From JAVZLH01 sp049700435 (lineage in GTDB: Archaea > Thermoproteota > Bathyarchaeia > Bathyarchaeales > Bathycorpusculaceae): a stretch of 56,542 nucleotides of DNA. The DNA is taken from the NCBI GenBank assembly GCA_049700435.1, contig JBNAVK010000004.1, forward strand, positions 1-56,542. Direction: 5' to 3'. Made by a program: the position numbers and the translations under genes. The notes below the pieces were generated by a model. It searched no databases. It had not been told where the DNA came from and saw only the letters and a program-made list of their open reading frames with translations. Below are positions 33,655 to 42,204 of the stretch, piece after piece; position 1 is the first letter of the stretch, and the number at the start of each line of letters is the position of its first letter.

Positions 33655-33668
33655 ACTAAACGTTTAGT
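33655..33668. promoter_or_regulatory. Perfect 14-base palindrome before the DUF362 gene
   Basis: ACTAAACGTTTAGT is fully symmetric and ends eight bases before ATG 33677. A TATA-like GATATATTTATT lies near 33599-33610, so the palindrome falls in the 5' leader or just past the start site. It would suit a dimeric repressor, or as RNA would hide the start codon region. No regulator gene is nearby. Confidence 0.4.
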
Positions 33669-33676
33669 GCTTTCAA

Positions 33677-34531
33677 ATGGTCAAAGTTGCCATTGTAAAA
33701 GGAAAGGATCCGGTGGAAGCAACAGTTAACGCTCTTAAAATGGTTGAATCTGACTTAAATTTCATATTTTCCGCGGATAAGCCAATTTTGATTAAGCCTA
33801 ATTATATTGATTCGAAACATCCGTCGACAGGCATCACAACAGATAGCAGGGTAATAGAGGGTGTTGTAAAGTTTTTGAAAGAAGGTGGGGCGGAAAATAT
33901 TGTTATAGGTGAGGGAAGCGGGTGGGCTGACACTTTTGAAGCTTTCAGAGTTGCTGGGGTTGATGATGTTGCAGAAAGGTGGAATGTAAAGCTTATTGAC
34001 CTTAACAAGGACGAGTTTGTTGAAGCTTACCCGCCTAATCCAATAGCGCTTAAGAAAGTGAAAGTGGCTAAGACGGCTTTGCAAAGTGTCATAATAAGCG
34101 TTCCAAAGCTTAAGATTCACAGGATGGCGACGGTCACGTTAGGCTTGAAGAACATGATGGGCGCGTTGGCTTCTAAAGGCTTTATGCATAACGGTCAACT
34201 CAGCAAAAACATCGCTGACTTGGCGTCGTTACTAAAACCAAGTCTAACAGTTATCGACGGGATAATAGCTGAGGAAGGACATGAAACAAGCGGGAACCCC
34301 GTGGAAATGGATTTGGTTATCGCTGGCGTCGACCCGGTGGCAGTTGATGCTGTTGGCGCTGCTGTTATGGGTGTAGACCCAAAAGATGTTAAGCATCTCG
34401 TTTTAGCCGAGGAAAAAGGCCTTGGAACATGCGACCTGAACAAAATCACCATTCTTGGAGAACCATTAGAGAGGGTGAAGCGAACATTCCGCAAGTCCCT
34501 TTCTTCAAAAATTCTTTCGCATCTTGGCTGA
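33677..34531 (+). CDS. DUF362 family protein
   Basis: A 284-residue soluble alpha/beta protein of the DUF362 family, found next to iron-sulfur proteins in many anaerobes but without a settled function. Marks: ILIKPNYIDSKHPSTGITTD, IGEGSGWADTFEAF, VPKLKIHRMATVTLGLKNMMG and VAGVDPVAVDAVGAAVMG. The ferredoxin domain that some members carry is absent. Start at ATG 33677 with no obvious ribosome-binding site. It is divergent from the zinc-ribbon/gcvT operon, with 116 bases between. Confidence 0.82.
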   Translation: MVKVAIVKGKDPVEATVNALKMVESDLNFIFSADKPILIKPNYIDSKHPSTGITTDSRVIEGVVKFLKEGGAENIVIGEGSGWADTFEAFRVAGVDDVAERWNVKLIDLNKDEFVEAYPPNPIALKKVKVAKTALQSVIISVPKLKIHRMATVTLGLKNMMGALASKGFMHNGQLSKNIADLASLLKPSLTVIDGIIAEEGHETSGNPVEMDLVIAGVDPVAVDAVGAAVMGVDPKDVKHLVLAEEKGLGTCDLNKITILGEPLERVKRTFRKSLSSKILSHLG

Positions 34532-34619
34532 AAACGTAAGAGATAGTTTGAAAAGAAATGTTCGCTAACGTATTTAAAAGAAGGTTGCAGCTTGTAAAAG
34601 GTAGATGGAGGAGGCGCAG

Positions 34620-35369
34620 ATGAAAATAGTATTTCACAGAAACTATTGCAGAGTTTACTCTTCGGACCCAGCCGCGGCAAATGGCCGAGTGGAATCAATC
34701 ATGAAGGAGTTAAGCGGTTTTGAGGTTGTTGAACCCGAAATGGCAACGAATGATGATGTTGCGCTTGTTCATGGAAAAAGCCACATAGAATACGTTAAGA
34801 ACATGCCTGCAATTTATGAGGTTGCTTTGCTGGCTGTGGGAGGCGCCATAAAGGCTTCTGAAATCGCCATGAAGGGCGAACCAGCCTTTGGAGTTATAAG
34901 GCCTCCGGGACATCACGCTAGCCCAAACAGTTGTTGGGGCTTTTGCTACTTCAATAATGTTGCCGTCTCCGTCGAAAGACTGTTTAGAAAGGGTTTAATT
35001 GCAAAGGCTGTTATTTTGGACATAGACCTTCATTATGGAGACGGAACGGCAAACATATTCGCAAATTCTCCAAACGTTCTATACCACCACATCGCAGACG
35101 GAAGCAGAGAAAACTTCTTTAATGATTTGGAAAAGTTCTTGAGTTCAATTTCCAAATGCGACATTGTAGCTGTTTCCGCCGGCTTCGACCGCCATGAACA
35201 AGATTGGGGCGGCGTCCTAAGCACTAGTGATTACTTCCAGACAGCAGAAATTGTAAAGGATTTTGCAGAAAGAGTTTGCAACGGGAGGAGATATGCTGTT
35301 TTAGAGGGAGGCTACAACCACAAGGTTTTGGGCAAAAACGTTAAAGCTTTCGTGGAAGGGTTTGAATAG
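34620..35369 (+). CDS. Histone deacetylase-fold amidohydrolase
   Basis: A zinc amidohydrolase of the arginase/deacetylase superfamily (HDAC, AcuC, acetylpolyamine amidohydrolase). Motifs: GVIRPPGHHASPNSCWGFCY with the His pair, DIDLHYGDGTANIF zinc ligands, and AGFDRHEQD for the third ligand, then LEGGYN. At about 249 residues it is shorter than typical HDACs of 300 or more. ATG 34620 follows GGAGGAGG at good spacing and is preferred to ATG 34605, which lies inside that site. The substrate may be acetyl-lysine on proteins such as Alba or histones, or an acetylpolyamine. Confidence 0.85.
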   Translation: MKIVFHRNYCRVYSSDPAAANGRVESIMKELSGFEVVEPEMATNDDVALVHGKSHIEYVKNMPAIYEVALLAVGGAIKASEIAMKGEPAFGVIRPPGHHASPNSCWGFCYFNNVAVSVERLFRKGLIAKAVILDIDLHYGDGTANIFANSPNVLYHHIADGSRENFFNDLEKFLSSISKCDIVAVSAGFDRHEQDWGGVLSTSDYFQTAEIVKDFAERVCNGRRYAVLEGGYNHKVLGKNVKAFVEGFE

Positions 35370-35480
35370 CCCTTTTAAGAGCTTTAATTCCGTGTTCAGA
35401 CATAGAAACTTTTAATTTCCTCTATAACGCTTAATTTGGAAACCAGCCATTTCAATGTCATTAATGTGGTTTGGGCAAGC

Positions 35481-37592
35481 ATGGGAAAATACACGCTCAT
35501 CATAACAGAAAAGCCGGACGCAGCGCAAAGAATAGCATCGGCCCTTGATGCAAAAGGGAAAACAAGCAAAAAAGAAGAAAACGGCGTACCCTACTATGTG
35601 GCTAGAAGAGACAGAGAAATAGTTGTCGTCCCAGCAATAGGCCACTTGTACACTGTAACTGGAGAAAGAAGCGAAAGAAACTATTACCCAGTCTTTAACT
35701 TTAAATGGGTGCCAAGATACGTTGCCGAGAGGGGTGCAAAACAAATCCGCACATGGCTTGAGACCATTTCTAAACTGGCAAAGGATGCTGACATGTTTAT
35801 TGACGCTTGCGACTACGACATAGAAGGAAGCATCATCGGATACTGCATACTAAAATACGCATGTGGAAACAAGGAAAGCATCTCAAAAAGGATGAAGTAT
35901 TCAACATTAACCAAAGAGGAACTGGAAAAATCCTACGCTGAATTGTTACCTCACCTTGATTTCGCGTTAATAGAGGCTGGACGGACAAGACATGAGGTTG
36001 ACTGGCTTTACGGAGTAAACCTTTCGCGAGCTTTAACTATAGCAGCAAGAGACTGGAGCGGAAAATACGCAACATTAAGCACTGGAAGGGTGCAGGGACC
36101 AACCTTAAGATTTCTTATCGCAAGGGAAAAAGCCATCAGAAGCTTTGTACCAACACCATACTGGGAAATCAAAGCTGAAATCGAAATCGACGAAACCACC
36201 TTCGAGGCTGAATACGAAAAGGATATTATCGAAACAAAAAAAGAAGCAAACACGATATTAAGTGAGTGCAAAGGGAAAAATGGAGAAGTAGAGAAAATTG
36301 AAGTTAAACAGTTCCAGCAACTGCCGCCGACACCTTTTGATTTAGGAACCCTTCAAAGCGAAGCCTACAGCCTATTTGGCTACACGCCAATGCGAACCTC
36401 AGACATAGCCCAACGTCTTTATTTGGACGCTTTAATCTCCTACCCAAGAACAAGCAGCCAAAAACTTCCACCCTCAATCAACTATGAGGAAATACTGAAA
36501 AACCTAGGCAAAGCCCCTCAATACAAGAAGCTAACAGCAGAACTCCTCACAAAACCAGAACTGAAACCAAAAGAAGGAAAGAAAGAAGATCCAGCACACC
36601 CAGCCATCTACCCGACTGGAAATCTTCCAGAAAGAGTTCTAAGCGACCAAGAGAGAAACCTATGGGACCTTGTGGTAAGGAGGTTCATGGCGGTTTTTGA
36701 AGAGCCAGCAATAAGACAGAGCATGAAAGTTCATATCAACGTCGATGGACACCGCTTCTATTTGAGGGGAAGACGAATCTTGAAGGAGGGGTGGATGCGC
36801 TTCTATGGACCTTACGTGAGGTCAGAAGAAGTTCTTTTGCCGCCAATAACGGAAGGACAAGAAGTCAACATCAAGAAAGTTATTTTAGAAGACAAGTTCA
36901 CCAAGCCACCACCTCGGTATAACCCTGGCAGCCTCTTAAAGAGGATGGAGGAAGAAGAAATCGGGACAAAAGCCACGAGAGCTGACATTATACAGACGTT
37001 ATATGATAGAAAGTACATCCGCGACGAGAGAATAGTTGTCACAGACTTAGGGTTTGAGGTTATGGAAGTTCTAAAGCAATACTGTCCAACAGTTGTTTCC
37101 GTGAAGTTAACAAAGGAACTTGAAGAGAGAATGAACAAGATTCAATTAAACAACGAGAAAAGAGAGAACATCCTAGTGGATGCTGTTGAAATCCTCAAAC
37201 CAGCAATGGAGGAGTTGAAGGAAAAAGAGAAAATTATCGGCGAACAGCTAAGCAACGCCATAAAAAGAGCAAGACTAGAAGAAAGAACTGTAGGCGTTTG
37301 CCCAATCTGCAACTCTGGAAAACTCATGATACTCTATTCACGGAAAACAGGCAAACGATTTATCGGCTGCACAAACTACTTCAAAAAATTGTGCTCAGCC
37401 TCATTTCCCCTACCCCAAAGGGGCACTGTAAGACCGCTTGGCAAAAACTGCCGCGGATGCGGTTGGCCAACGGTTCAGGTTAGGATTAAGGGGAGACGCC
37501 CGTGGAACCTCTGTTTCAACCCGAAATGCCCAATAAAAGAGGAGAGGATGAAAAGGATTGAAGTGTCAAATCTGCAGCAGAAAGGCAGTTGA
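35481..37592 (+). CDS. topA: DNA topoisomerase I (type IA)
   Basis: Relaxes negative supercoils by single-strand passage. Toprim domain: LIITEKPDAAQRIASAL at the N-terminus and the acidic DACDYDIEGSIIGY. The active-site tyrosine is in ISYPRTSSQKLP, near residue 322. The C-terminus has two zinc-finger modules (CPICNSGKLMILY with GCTNYFKKLC, and CRGCGWPTVQVR with CFNPKCP). ATG 35481 (MGKYTLIITEKP) is preferred over an upstream ATG 35436. No reverse gyrase helicase part is fused. The 703-residue length is usual for archaeal TopA. The end overlaps the next small gene. Confidence 0.94.
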   Translation: MGKYTLIITEKPDAAQRIASALDAKGKTSKKEENGVPYYVARRDREIVVVPAIGHLYTVTGERSERNYYPVFNFKWVPRYVAERGAKQIRTWLETISKLAKDADMFIDACDYDIEGSIIGYCILKYACGNKESISKRMKYSTLTKEELEKSYAELLPHLDFALIEAGRTRHEVDWLYGVNLSRALTIAARDWSGKYATLSTGRVQGPTLRFLIAREKAIRSFVPTPYWEIKAEIEIDETTFEAEYEKDIIETKKEANTILSECKGKNGEVEKIEVKQFQQLPPTPFDLGTLQSEAYSLFGYTPMRTSDIAQRLYLDALISYPRTSSQKLPPSINYEEILKNLGKAPQYKKLTAELLTKPELKPKEGKKEDPAHPAIYPTGNLPERVLSDQERNLWDLVVRRFMAVFEEPAIRQSMKVHINVDGHRFYLRGRRILKEGWMRFYGPYVRSEEVLLPPITEGQEVNIKKVILEDKFTKPPPRYNPGSLLKRMEEEEIGTKATRADIIQTLYDRKYIRDERIVVTDLGFEVMEVLKQYCPTVVSVKLTKELEERMNKIQLNNEKRENILVDAVEILKPAMEELKEKEKIIGEQLSNAIKRARLEERTVGVCPICNSGKLMILYSRKTGKRFIGCTNYFKKLCSASFPLPQRGTVRPLGKNCRGCGWPTVQVRIKGRRPWNLCFNPKCPIKEERMKRIEVSNLQQKGS

Positions 37593-37791
37593 TAAAGACT
37601 TTTGCGAACTGCATTTGAAAGCTTATGAAAGCATCACGAAAAAGTATACTGCTTGGAAAAACGCTTTAGAAATTTCTTGGAGAGAGTATTTAAGTGAGAT
37701 TGCTAGAAATCCATTAACCGGAGAATGGGCTAAAGAAGTGGCGGAACACCTAATAAAAAGTGGAGAAAGCCAAAATGTCGTTGAAGATTAA
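37558..37791 (+). CDS. Small zinc-finger-like protein downstream of topA
   Basis: A 77-residue protein starting at TTG 37558, inside the end of topA. N-terminal CQICSRKAVDKDFCELH carries a C-x2-C...C-x2-H pattern that may bind zinc; the rest is helical and charged (AWKNALEISWREYLSEIARN). I do not recognise the family. It overlaps topA by 35 bases and the next gene by about 17, so the three are likely co-translated. Confidence 0.65.
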   Translation: MKCQICSRKAVDKDFCELHLKAYESITKKYTAWKNALEISWREYLSEIARNPLTGEWAKEVAEHLIKSGESQNVVED

Positions 37792-38191
37792 GAAAAGAAT
37801 TTCCTCAATTTCATATTCGATGAACAGGTTGTACAAGAGAATATCAACAGCAAAACCCTCAACTCTTGCCCTCTCAGTACTGGTTGTAGCTTTTGCTGTG
37901 TTCTTGCTTGGAGGTGGCTTATACAACATTATCATGAAGCCTCTACCCGCTGTTTATTATGGTGGACGCTTCATCTTTCTATATCCGCAACTTTCAGAAC
38001 AGTTCGTAACCGACAGCATTATTGCAACTATTTTATACTCGCTTGGTGTTATTGGTTTGATATCCATATATCAGAGTACAAAGTACGCCTACAAACCAAG
38101 ACAAGCCTACATGATGTTTCTGGTTGGAATAACGCTACTGTTAATAGCCTACATATTCCTAGAAGCCATTATAAAGTCAAAAATTGGCTGA
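37775..38191 (+). CDS. Small membrane protein with three predicted helices
   Basis: About 138 residues: a basic N-terminus (SLKIKKRISSISYSMNRLYKR), then membrane segments around LALSVLVVAFAVFLLGGGLY, SIIATILYSLGVIGLISIY and AYMMFLVGITLLLIAYIFLE. ATG 37775 is preferred to ATG 37760 because GGAG at 37762 then lies at the right distance. The layout of helix, external loop and helix pair resembles small accessory subunits of oligosaccharyltransferase, but that is weak. Its function is unknown. It converges on carS with eight bases between stops. Confidence 0.6.
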   Translation: MSLKIKKRISSISYSMNRLYKRISTAKPSTLALSVLVVAFAVFLLGGGLYNIIMKPLPAVYYGGRFIFLYPQLSEQFVTDSIIATILYSLGVIGLISIYQSTKYAYKPRQAYMMFLVGITLLLIAYIFLEAIIKSKIG

Positions 38192-38199
38192 CAACCTTT

Positions 38200-38700
38200 C
38201 TACCAAGGATTACTTTTTAAGCCCAGCTTGTAAGCTGCAAAATTGGTCAGCAAGTGTATCGGCGGAGTTATCACCAGCACCACAAGCGCAAGCTCCCAAG
38301 AAACTATTCCCAGAGGAAGCGCAAACAGAAGAGCCCCTACTATAAAGTCTATTTGATCCATGACTGGCAAAAGTTCTCCAGGCGCGAGTCCAATTCTCCT
38401 TTTAATGAAGGCTCCCGTTAAGTCGCCTACCAAAGCTCCAAACGACAATAAAAAGCCAAATTGGAAACCTTGAACGTTATTAGGGTAATTGAGAAAGGCG
38501 TTTTCTGCAAAACCAACAGCCGTCCCAACAATCAGCGCTGAAAAGAACCCTCGGAAAGTTTTGTTTCTCCCAAAAATTGGTTTCCCATCGATGAAACTTT
38601 TCCCAAAATCTAGTGGAAGCCCTCCGCCAGTTATTACTGGTAAGGCGTTCGCGCAATAAGCTGGAAGTATAAACATCAAAGCTTCGATGATTAGTTGCAT
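38200..38700 (-). CDS. carS: CDP-archaeol synthase
   Basis: Activates unsaturated archaeol (digeranylgeranylglyceryl phosphate) with CTP to give CDP-archaeol, the branch point for archaeal polar lipids. The 166-residue membrane protein matches the CarS (formerly DUF46) family: ILPAYCANALPVI, LDFGKSFIDGKPIFGRNKTFRGF, LSFGALVGDLTGAFIKRRIG and LPVMDQIDFIVGALLF. It follows radB on the same strand with a 12-base gap. Confidence 0.93.
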   Translation of the reverse strand: MQLIIEALMFILPAYCANALPVITGGGLPLDFGKSFIDGKPIFGRNKTFRGFFSALIVGTAVGFAENAFLNYPNNVQGFQFGFLLSFGALVGDLTGAFIKRRIGLAPGELLPVMDQIDFIVGALLFALPLGIVSWELALVVLVITPPIHLLTNFAAYKLGLKSNPW

Positions 38701-38712
38701 GCGTAAACGCCC

Positions 38713-39435
38713 TCATGGTTGATGGAAGGAGTTTTCGCTTATTCCCTTTTCATCTATTCTTAAATAACATGTTAGTGGATGGCTTTTTCTGCCGGTTTCC
38801 TTTTGGGTTTTTTCTAGCACTGCTTTAATTGTTTTGGAGTTTTCTGTAGGTTTCATAGCGATTATTGTGTCAGCCCAAAATTTTAAAACTCTCGTTCCAA
38901 CAGGCTCCACTTCTGCATAAACGTCGTTTATGACGCTTCGAACTTGACTTGTCAGTAAAACCGCGATTTTGTGTGTCTTTGCAATTTGCGCCAGAGACGC
39001 TACTTGCCTGTTTAGTTCGCGGTTCAGTTTGAATGTTTTTTCCGGATATTCTGAAACCTCGAAGCGGTAGAGGGACGTGATTGTGTCGAAAATCACAAGC
39101 CCGAAGCCTTTTGTTATGTAATCTGTTATGTGGTCTATGACTACACCTTGTTCGTGGAAGTTGCTTGGTTTCATCAAAAGTATGTGTTCAGCAACTCTGT
39201 TAAGGCTTCCAGACGCGACTTGAGAGAGTCTATGCGCAGAGAACGTGGCGTCGCAGTCCACGAAAAGTGTTTTGTAACCCATCTCTGCACAGTTTACGGC
39301 ACATTGCATGCTTAGCGTAGTTTTCCCAGTTTCAGCCTCTCCATAAATCAGGCTGACACTTTCTTGCGGTATGCCCCCGCCTAAAGCATTATCAATGGAT
39401 TTACAGCCCGTTGGGATATTTGGTAGCAAAGCCAC
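38713..39435 (-). CDS. radB: RadB-type recombinase paralogue
   Basis: A RecA/RadA-superfamily ATPase lacking the N-terminal DNA-binding domain of RadA, thus RadB. Walker A is GEAETGKTT near residue 32, and Walker B lies in GLVIFDTITSLYR. The C-terminal end (TCYLRIDEKGI) fits archaeal RadB. The start is GTG 39435. RadB acts as an accessory in homologous recombination. The divergent neighbour encodes a RuvC-like protein. Confidence 0.85.
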   Translation of the reverse strand: MALLPNIPTGCKSIDNALGGGIPQESVSLIYGEAETGKTTLSMQCAVNCAEMGYKTLFVDCDATFSAHRLSQVASGSLNRVAEHILLMKPSNFHEQGVVIDHITDYITKGFGLVIFDTITSLYRFEVSEYPEKTFKLNRELNRQVASLAQIAKTHKIAVLLTSQVRSVINDVYAEVEPVGTRVLKFWADTIIAMKPTENSKTIKAVLEKTQKETGRKSHPLTCYLRIDEKGISENSFHQP

Positions 39436-39506
39436 TCCACATCAAGGAATATAAGTTACGAAACTAATAATTGTCTTGCGTTCACAATTTAAAATAGGAA
39501 AGCTGT

Positions 39507-40160
39507 ATGAAGGCAAAGATTGCGGTGGCAACGGTTTCAGGGAAGGCATACTATTTAATTGTTAACGAGCTGAAAAAGAGAAACCTACCATTCTTAAGTT
39601 TAATCCCGAAAGAACCAATCCCGATAGAAATAAAGGTGGTTATAACCACAGAAAAAGAGAAAAACCAAATAAACCATGAAAAAATCCTAGTTTTTCAAGA
39701 AAACACCGAACCAGAAGCAATAGTGAACCAAGCAGTTCAAATTCTTGAAGGAAGGGAAGCCTACGAAAAAATAGTTATAGGCGTAGACCCCGGCGAAGTT
39801 TTCGGTCTCGCGGTTTTGGCTGATGGGAGAATCATAAAAACAGAAAACTGTTTCAGCGTGGAGGAAACATTAGAAAAAATTAAGAACGTTCTGAAGAACA
39901 TTGAAAAAAAGCCAACAACTTCGGTTTCTATAAAAGTCGGCGATGGCGTTCGCGTGTACAAGGAGAAACTTCTAGAGGCTTTAGATGAGGCTTTGCCGCC
40001 ACATGTTGTTTTGGAGAGCGTGAGTGAAGCGGGGACAAACCGTTACCTAAGCGATAACAAGCATAGGAGAGGAGTTAGGGACATCGTGTCAGCCATGAAG
40101 ATAGCTGGAAGAAGCGGACATACTTTTACGAGGAGGAGGGGAAATGAATCGGACAGTTGA
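39507..40160 (+). CDS. Uncharacterised RNase H-fold (RuvC/YqgF-like) protein
   Basis: A 217-residue protein whose second half looks like a RuvC-type nuclease: IVIGVDPGEVFGLAVLADG with the first Asp near residue 93, VVLESVSEAGT with a Glu near 170, and HRRGVRDIVSAMKIA with the final His/Asp pair near 190, spaced as in Holliday-junction resolvases. The N-terminal 85 residues form a separate domain of unknown role. A TTTAAAAT box about 20 bases upstream predicts a leaderless message. It overlaps the Clp1/Grc3 gene by 17 bases and is divergent from radB. Confidence 0.6.
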   Translation: MKAKIAVATVSGKAYYLIVNELKKRNLPFLSLIPKEPIPIEIKVVITTEKEKNQINHEKILVFQENTEPEAIVNQAVQILEGREAYEKIVIGVDPGEVFGLAVLADGRIIKTENCFSVEETLEKIKNVLKNIEKKPTTSVSIKVGDGVRVYKEKLLEALDEALPPHVVLESVSEAGTNRYLSDNKHRRGVRDIVSAMKIAGRSGHTFTRRRGNESDS

Positions 40161-41451
40161 AAATGGCAAAACGCTGCTGGTTGATGGTCCAGCTTCTGTC
40201 ACGGTCATTTCCGGTAAGGCTGAGGTTTTCGGCTCAGTTCTTGGAAGCACAAGCAAGGTTGTGATAAGAGAGGGCAAAAGGCTGCCCTTTGTGGTGACGG
40301 AAAAGGCAAGTTTCCAGATTTCGTTGGGAGAAAACGCAAGCGTTGAGGAAGTTGATGGAAACACTATTCCTCCTTCATGGAACAACGCTTATGAAGAACT
40401 AGTGAAGCTTGACGCAAAACCAGCCGCCGCAATTGTTTTAGGAACAGTTGATTCTGGAAAAACGAGTTTTTGCACATATTTAGTGAACAGTTTATTGAGG
40501 GGAAAACGGAAAGTTGCGGTTTTAGATGGAGATTTAGGTCAATCCGATATAGGACCGCCATGCACAGTTGCATACGCTTTTGTCACAAAGCCAGTAACCG
40601 ACCTGTTTAACTTAGAACTTAAAAATGCCTTTTTTGTTGGTGTAACATCTCCAAGCGCAGCTATAAACAAAGTGATTGAGGGGTTAACTGCATTAAAAAG
40701 GGAAATTATTGAAGGTAACCCTGATTTTGTTGTTATAAACACTGACGGTTGGGTTGAGGAAGAAGAAGCTGTACGCTACAAAGTTAGGCTTGTTGAGGAG
40801 CTTAACCCCGACGTCGTTTTCTGTATTCAACAAAAAGACGAGTTGGCACCTCTTTTGGATGCTCTTGAAAAGTTCAGAAAGGTCGTTGTTGATTCGCCTA
40901 TAGCTATTAGGCAGAGGAGTAGGGAAAAACGCAAAAGCTTGAGGGAGCTGGGATATATAAAACACTTGAAAAACGCGAAAGTACAATCTTTTCCCATAAA
41001 CTGGCTGAAAATAGAGGACGATTGGCTGCTTGGTTTGGACAGAGCTTCAGGAAATGTTAGATACGCAACGAAAGTCTACGAACTTTTAGGAATGAAACCA
41101 CTGCACTTCGCCGAGCTACCAGATAGAATATGCATAGTTGTTGGAAGAAGCCGCTGGGTTAACAAAGACAGCATCAAGAGGATTGAGGAATTCATTAAAA
41201 AGAAGGTCGTCGTTGTTCGGAAAGGCGAAGAGGCAGGATTGCTTACGGCTTTGTATGACCAGAAAAGAAAGTTTCTAGGAATAGGCATTTTACATGAAGT
41301 TGACTTCGTCAGGAAAACTCTCAAAATTTACACGCCGGTCTCCGAGAAAATTTCAGCAGTTGCCCTTGGAAAAGTCAAGCTTGACAAGAACATGAAGGAG
41401 ATTCCAGCTTTTGCTGAAGAAGAACCGCTCGAGTTTGCAACTGTCGAGTAA
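40144..41451 (+). CDS. Polynucleotide 5'-hydroxyl kinase, Clp1/Grc3 family
   Basis: An RNA/DNA 5'-kinase of the Clp1/Grc3/Nol9 family, 435 residues. An N-terminal beta domain (GPASVTVISGKAEVFGS) precedes the P-loop GTVDSGKTSFCTYL near residue 100 and the DGDLGQSDIGPPCTVAYAF signature of the family; a C-terminal beta domain follows. Archaeal members phosphorylate 5'-OH ends left by RNA cleavage, for example during tRNA splicing. ATG 40144 overlaps the upstream RuvC-like gene, suggesting a functional pair. Confidence 0.9.
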   Translation: MNRTVENGKTLLVDGPASVTVISGKAEVFGSVLGSTSKVVIREGKRLPFVVTEKASFQISLGENASVEEVDGNTIPPSWNNAYEELVKLDAKPAAAIVLGTVDSGKTSFCTYLVNSLLRGKRKVAVLDGDLGQSDIGPPCTVAYAFVTKPVTDLFNLELKNAFFVGVTSPSAAINKVIEGLTALKREIIEGNPDFVVINTDGWVEEEEAVRYKVRLVEELNPDVVFCIQQKDELAPLLDALEKFRKVVVDSPIAIRQRSREKRKSLRELGYIKHLKNAKVQSFPINWLKIEDDWLLGLDRASGNVRYATKVYELLGMKPLHFAELPDRICIVVGRSRWVNKDSIKRIEEFIKKKVVVVRKGEEAGLLTALYDQKRKFLGIGILHEVDFVRKTLKIYTPVSEKISAVALGKVKLDKNMKEIPAFAEEEPLEFATVE

Positions 41452-41477
41452 AACTTTGCATATTGGTTATTCCTTGC

Positions 41478-42146
41478 CTATAATTGTTTAGATGGGCAAA
41501 GCGTGTTCACGGGACAATCTTTGCATAGTGGATTTCTTGCTTTGCAGTATCTTCTTCCAAGCAAGATCAGCAGTACGTGAACCGCCAAGTAATCTTTTGG
41601 TTCATAAAGCGCCTCAAGAGAACTGCGAACCAGCCCGTAATCTCCATTAGGGGGTGCTAGACCTAAGCGTTTTGCCACACGGTTAACGTGAGTGTCCACG
41701 GGAATCGTGGGTTTTTCGGAACAAAAGAGCAGTAAAACGTCGGCTGTTTTCGGTCCAACCCCCGGAAGTTGAAGAAGCTCTTCTCTTGCTTTAGAAAGCG
41801 GCAATGATAAGATGGCGTTTAGGTTGCCGTTAAATTTTTCAAGGATTATTTTTGAAAGTTGTTTTATTGTTTTGGCTTTGTTTCTGTACAAACCAGCCAC
41901 TTTTAAGCATTCTTCAATTTGGCTTGTCTCCGCGTTCGCTAAGGCTTCGGGCGTTATCTTAAATTGTTTCGAAAGTTTTTCGAAGGCTCTAGCAGTGTTT
42001 CTGTCGTTGGTGTTCTGGGAAATCACCGTGACAATTAATGTTTCAAACACGTCTCTCGTCGACGCCATCCATTTTGGCATTGTAAAGGTTCTTCTCAAAA
42101 TCTCCAAGATTTTTTCAGCTCTGTTCTCGACCATATTGCGCACCAT
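41478..42146 (-). CDS. nth: Endonuclease III-like DNA glycosylase
   Basis: A HhH-GPD base-excision glycosylase/AP lyase that removes oxidised pyrimidines. HhH motif LPGVGPKTADVLL with the catalytic Lys, PVDTHVNRVAKRLGL with the catalytic Asp, and the C-terminal iron-sulfur set C-x6-C-x2-C-x5-C (CKARNPLCKDCPVNTLC). The start is ATG 42146 or ATG 42134; a longer frame from 42251 adds a hydrophobic leader not found in the family and runs into the divergent gene. Length 218-222 residues fits Nth. Confidence 0.92.
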   Translation of the reverse strand: MVRNMVENRAEKILEILRRTFTMPKWMASTRDVFETLIVTVISQNTNDRNTARAFEKLSKQFKITPEALANAETSQIEECLKVAGLYRNKAKTIKQLSKIILEKFNGNLNAILSLPLSKAREELLQLPGVGPKTADVLLLFCSEKPTIPVDTHVNRVAKRLGLAPPNGDYGLVRSSLEALYEPKDYLAVHVLLILLGRRYCKARNPLCKDCPVNTLCPSKQL

Positions 42147-42204
42147 CCTTTGAAAACAATAAATAGTGAATATGTAGGCTATAAATAAGGAATGGAGAAA
42201 AGCA

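Noticed and set aside
33630..33665. GATTCAAATCG resembling a tRNA T-arm
   Set aside because: The flanks do not form an acceptor stem or anticodon arm.
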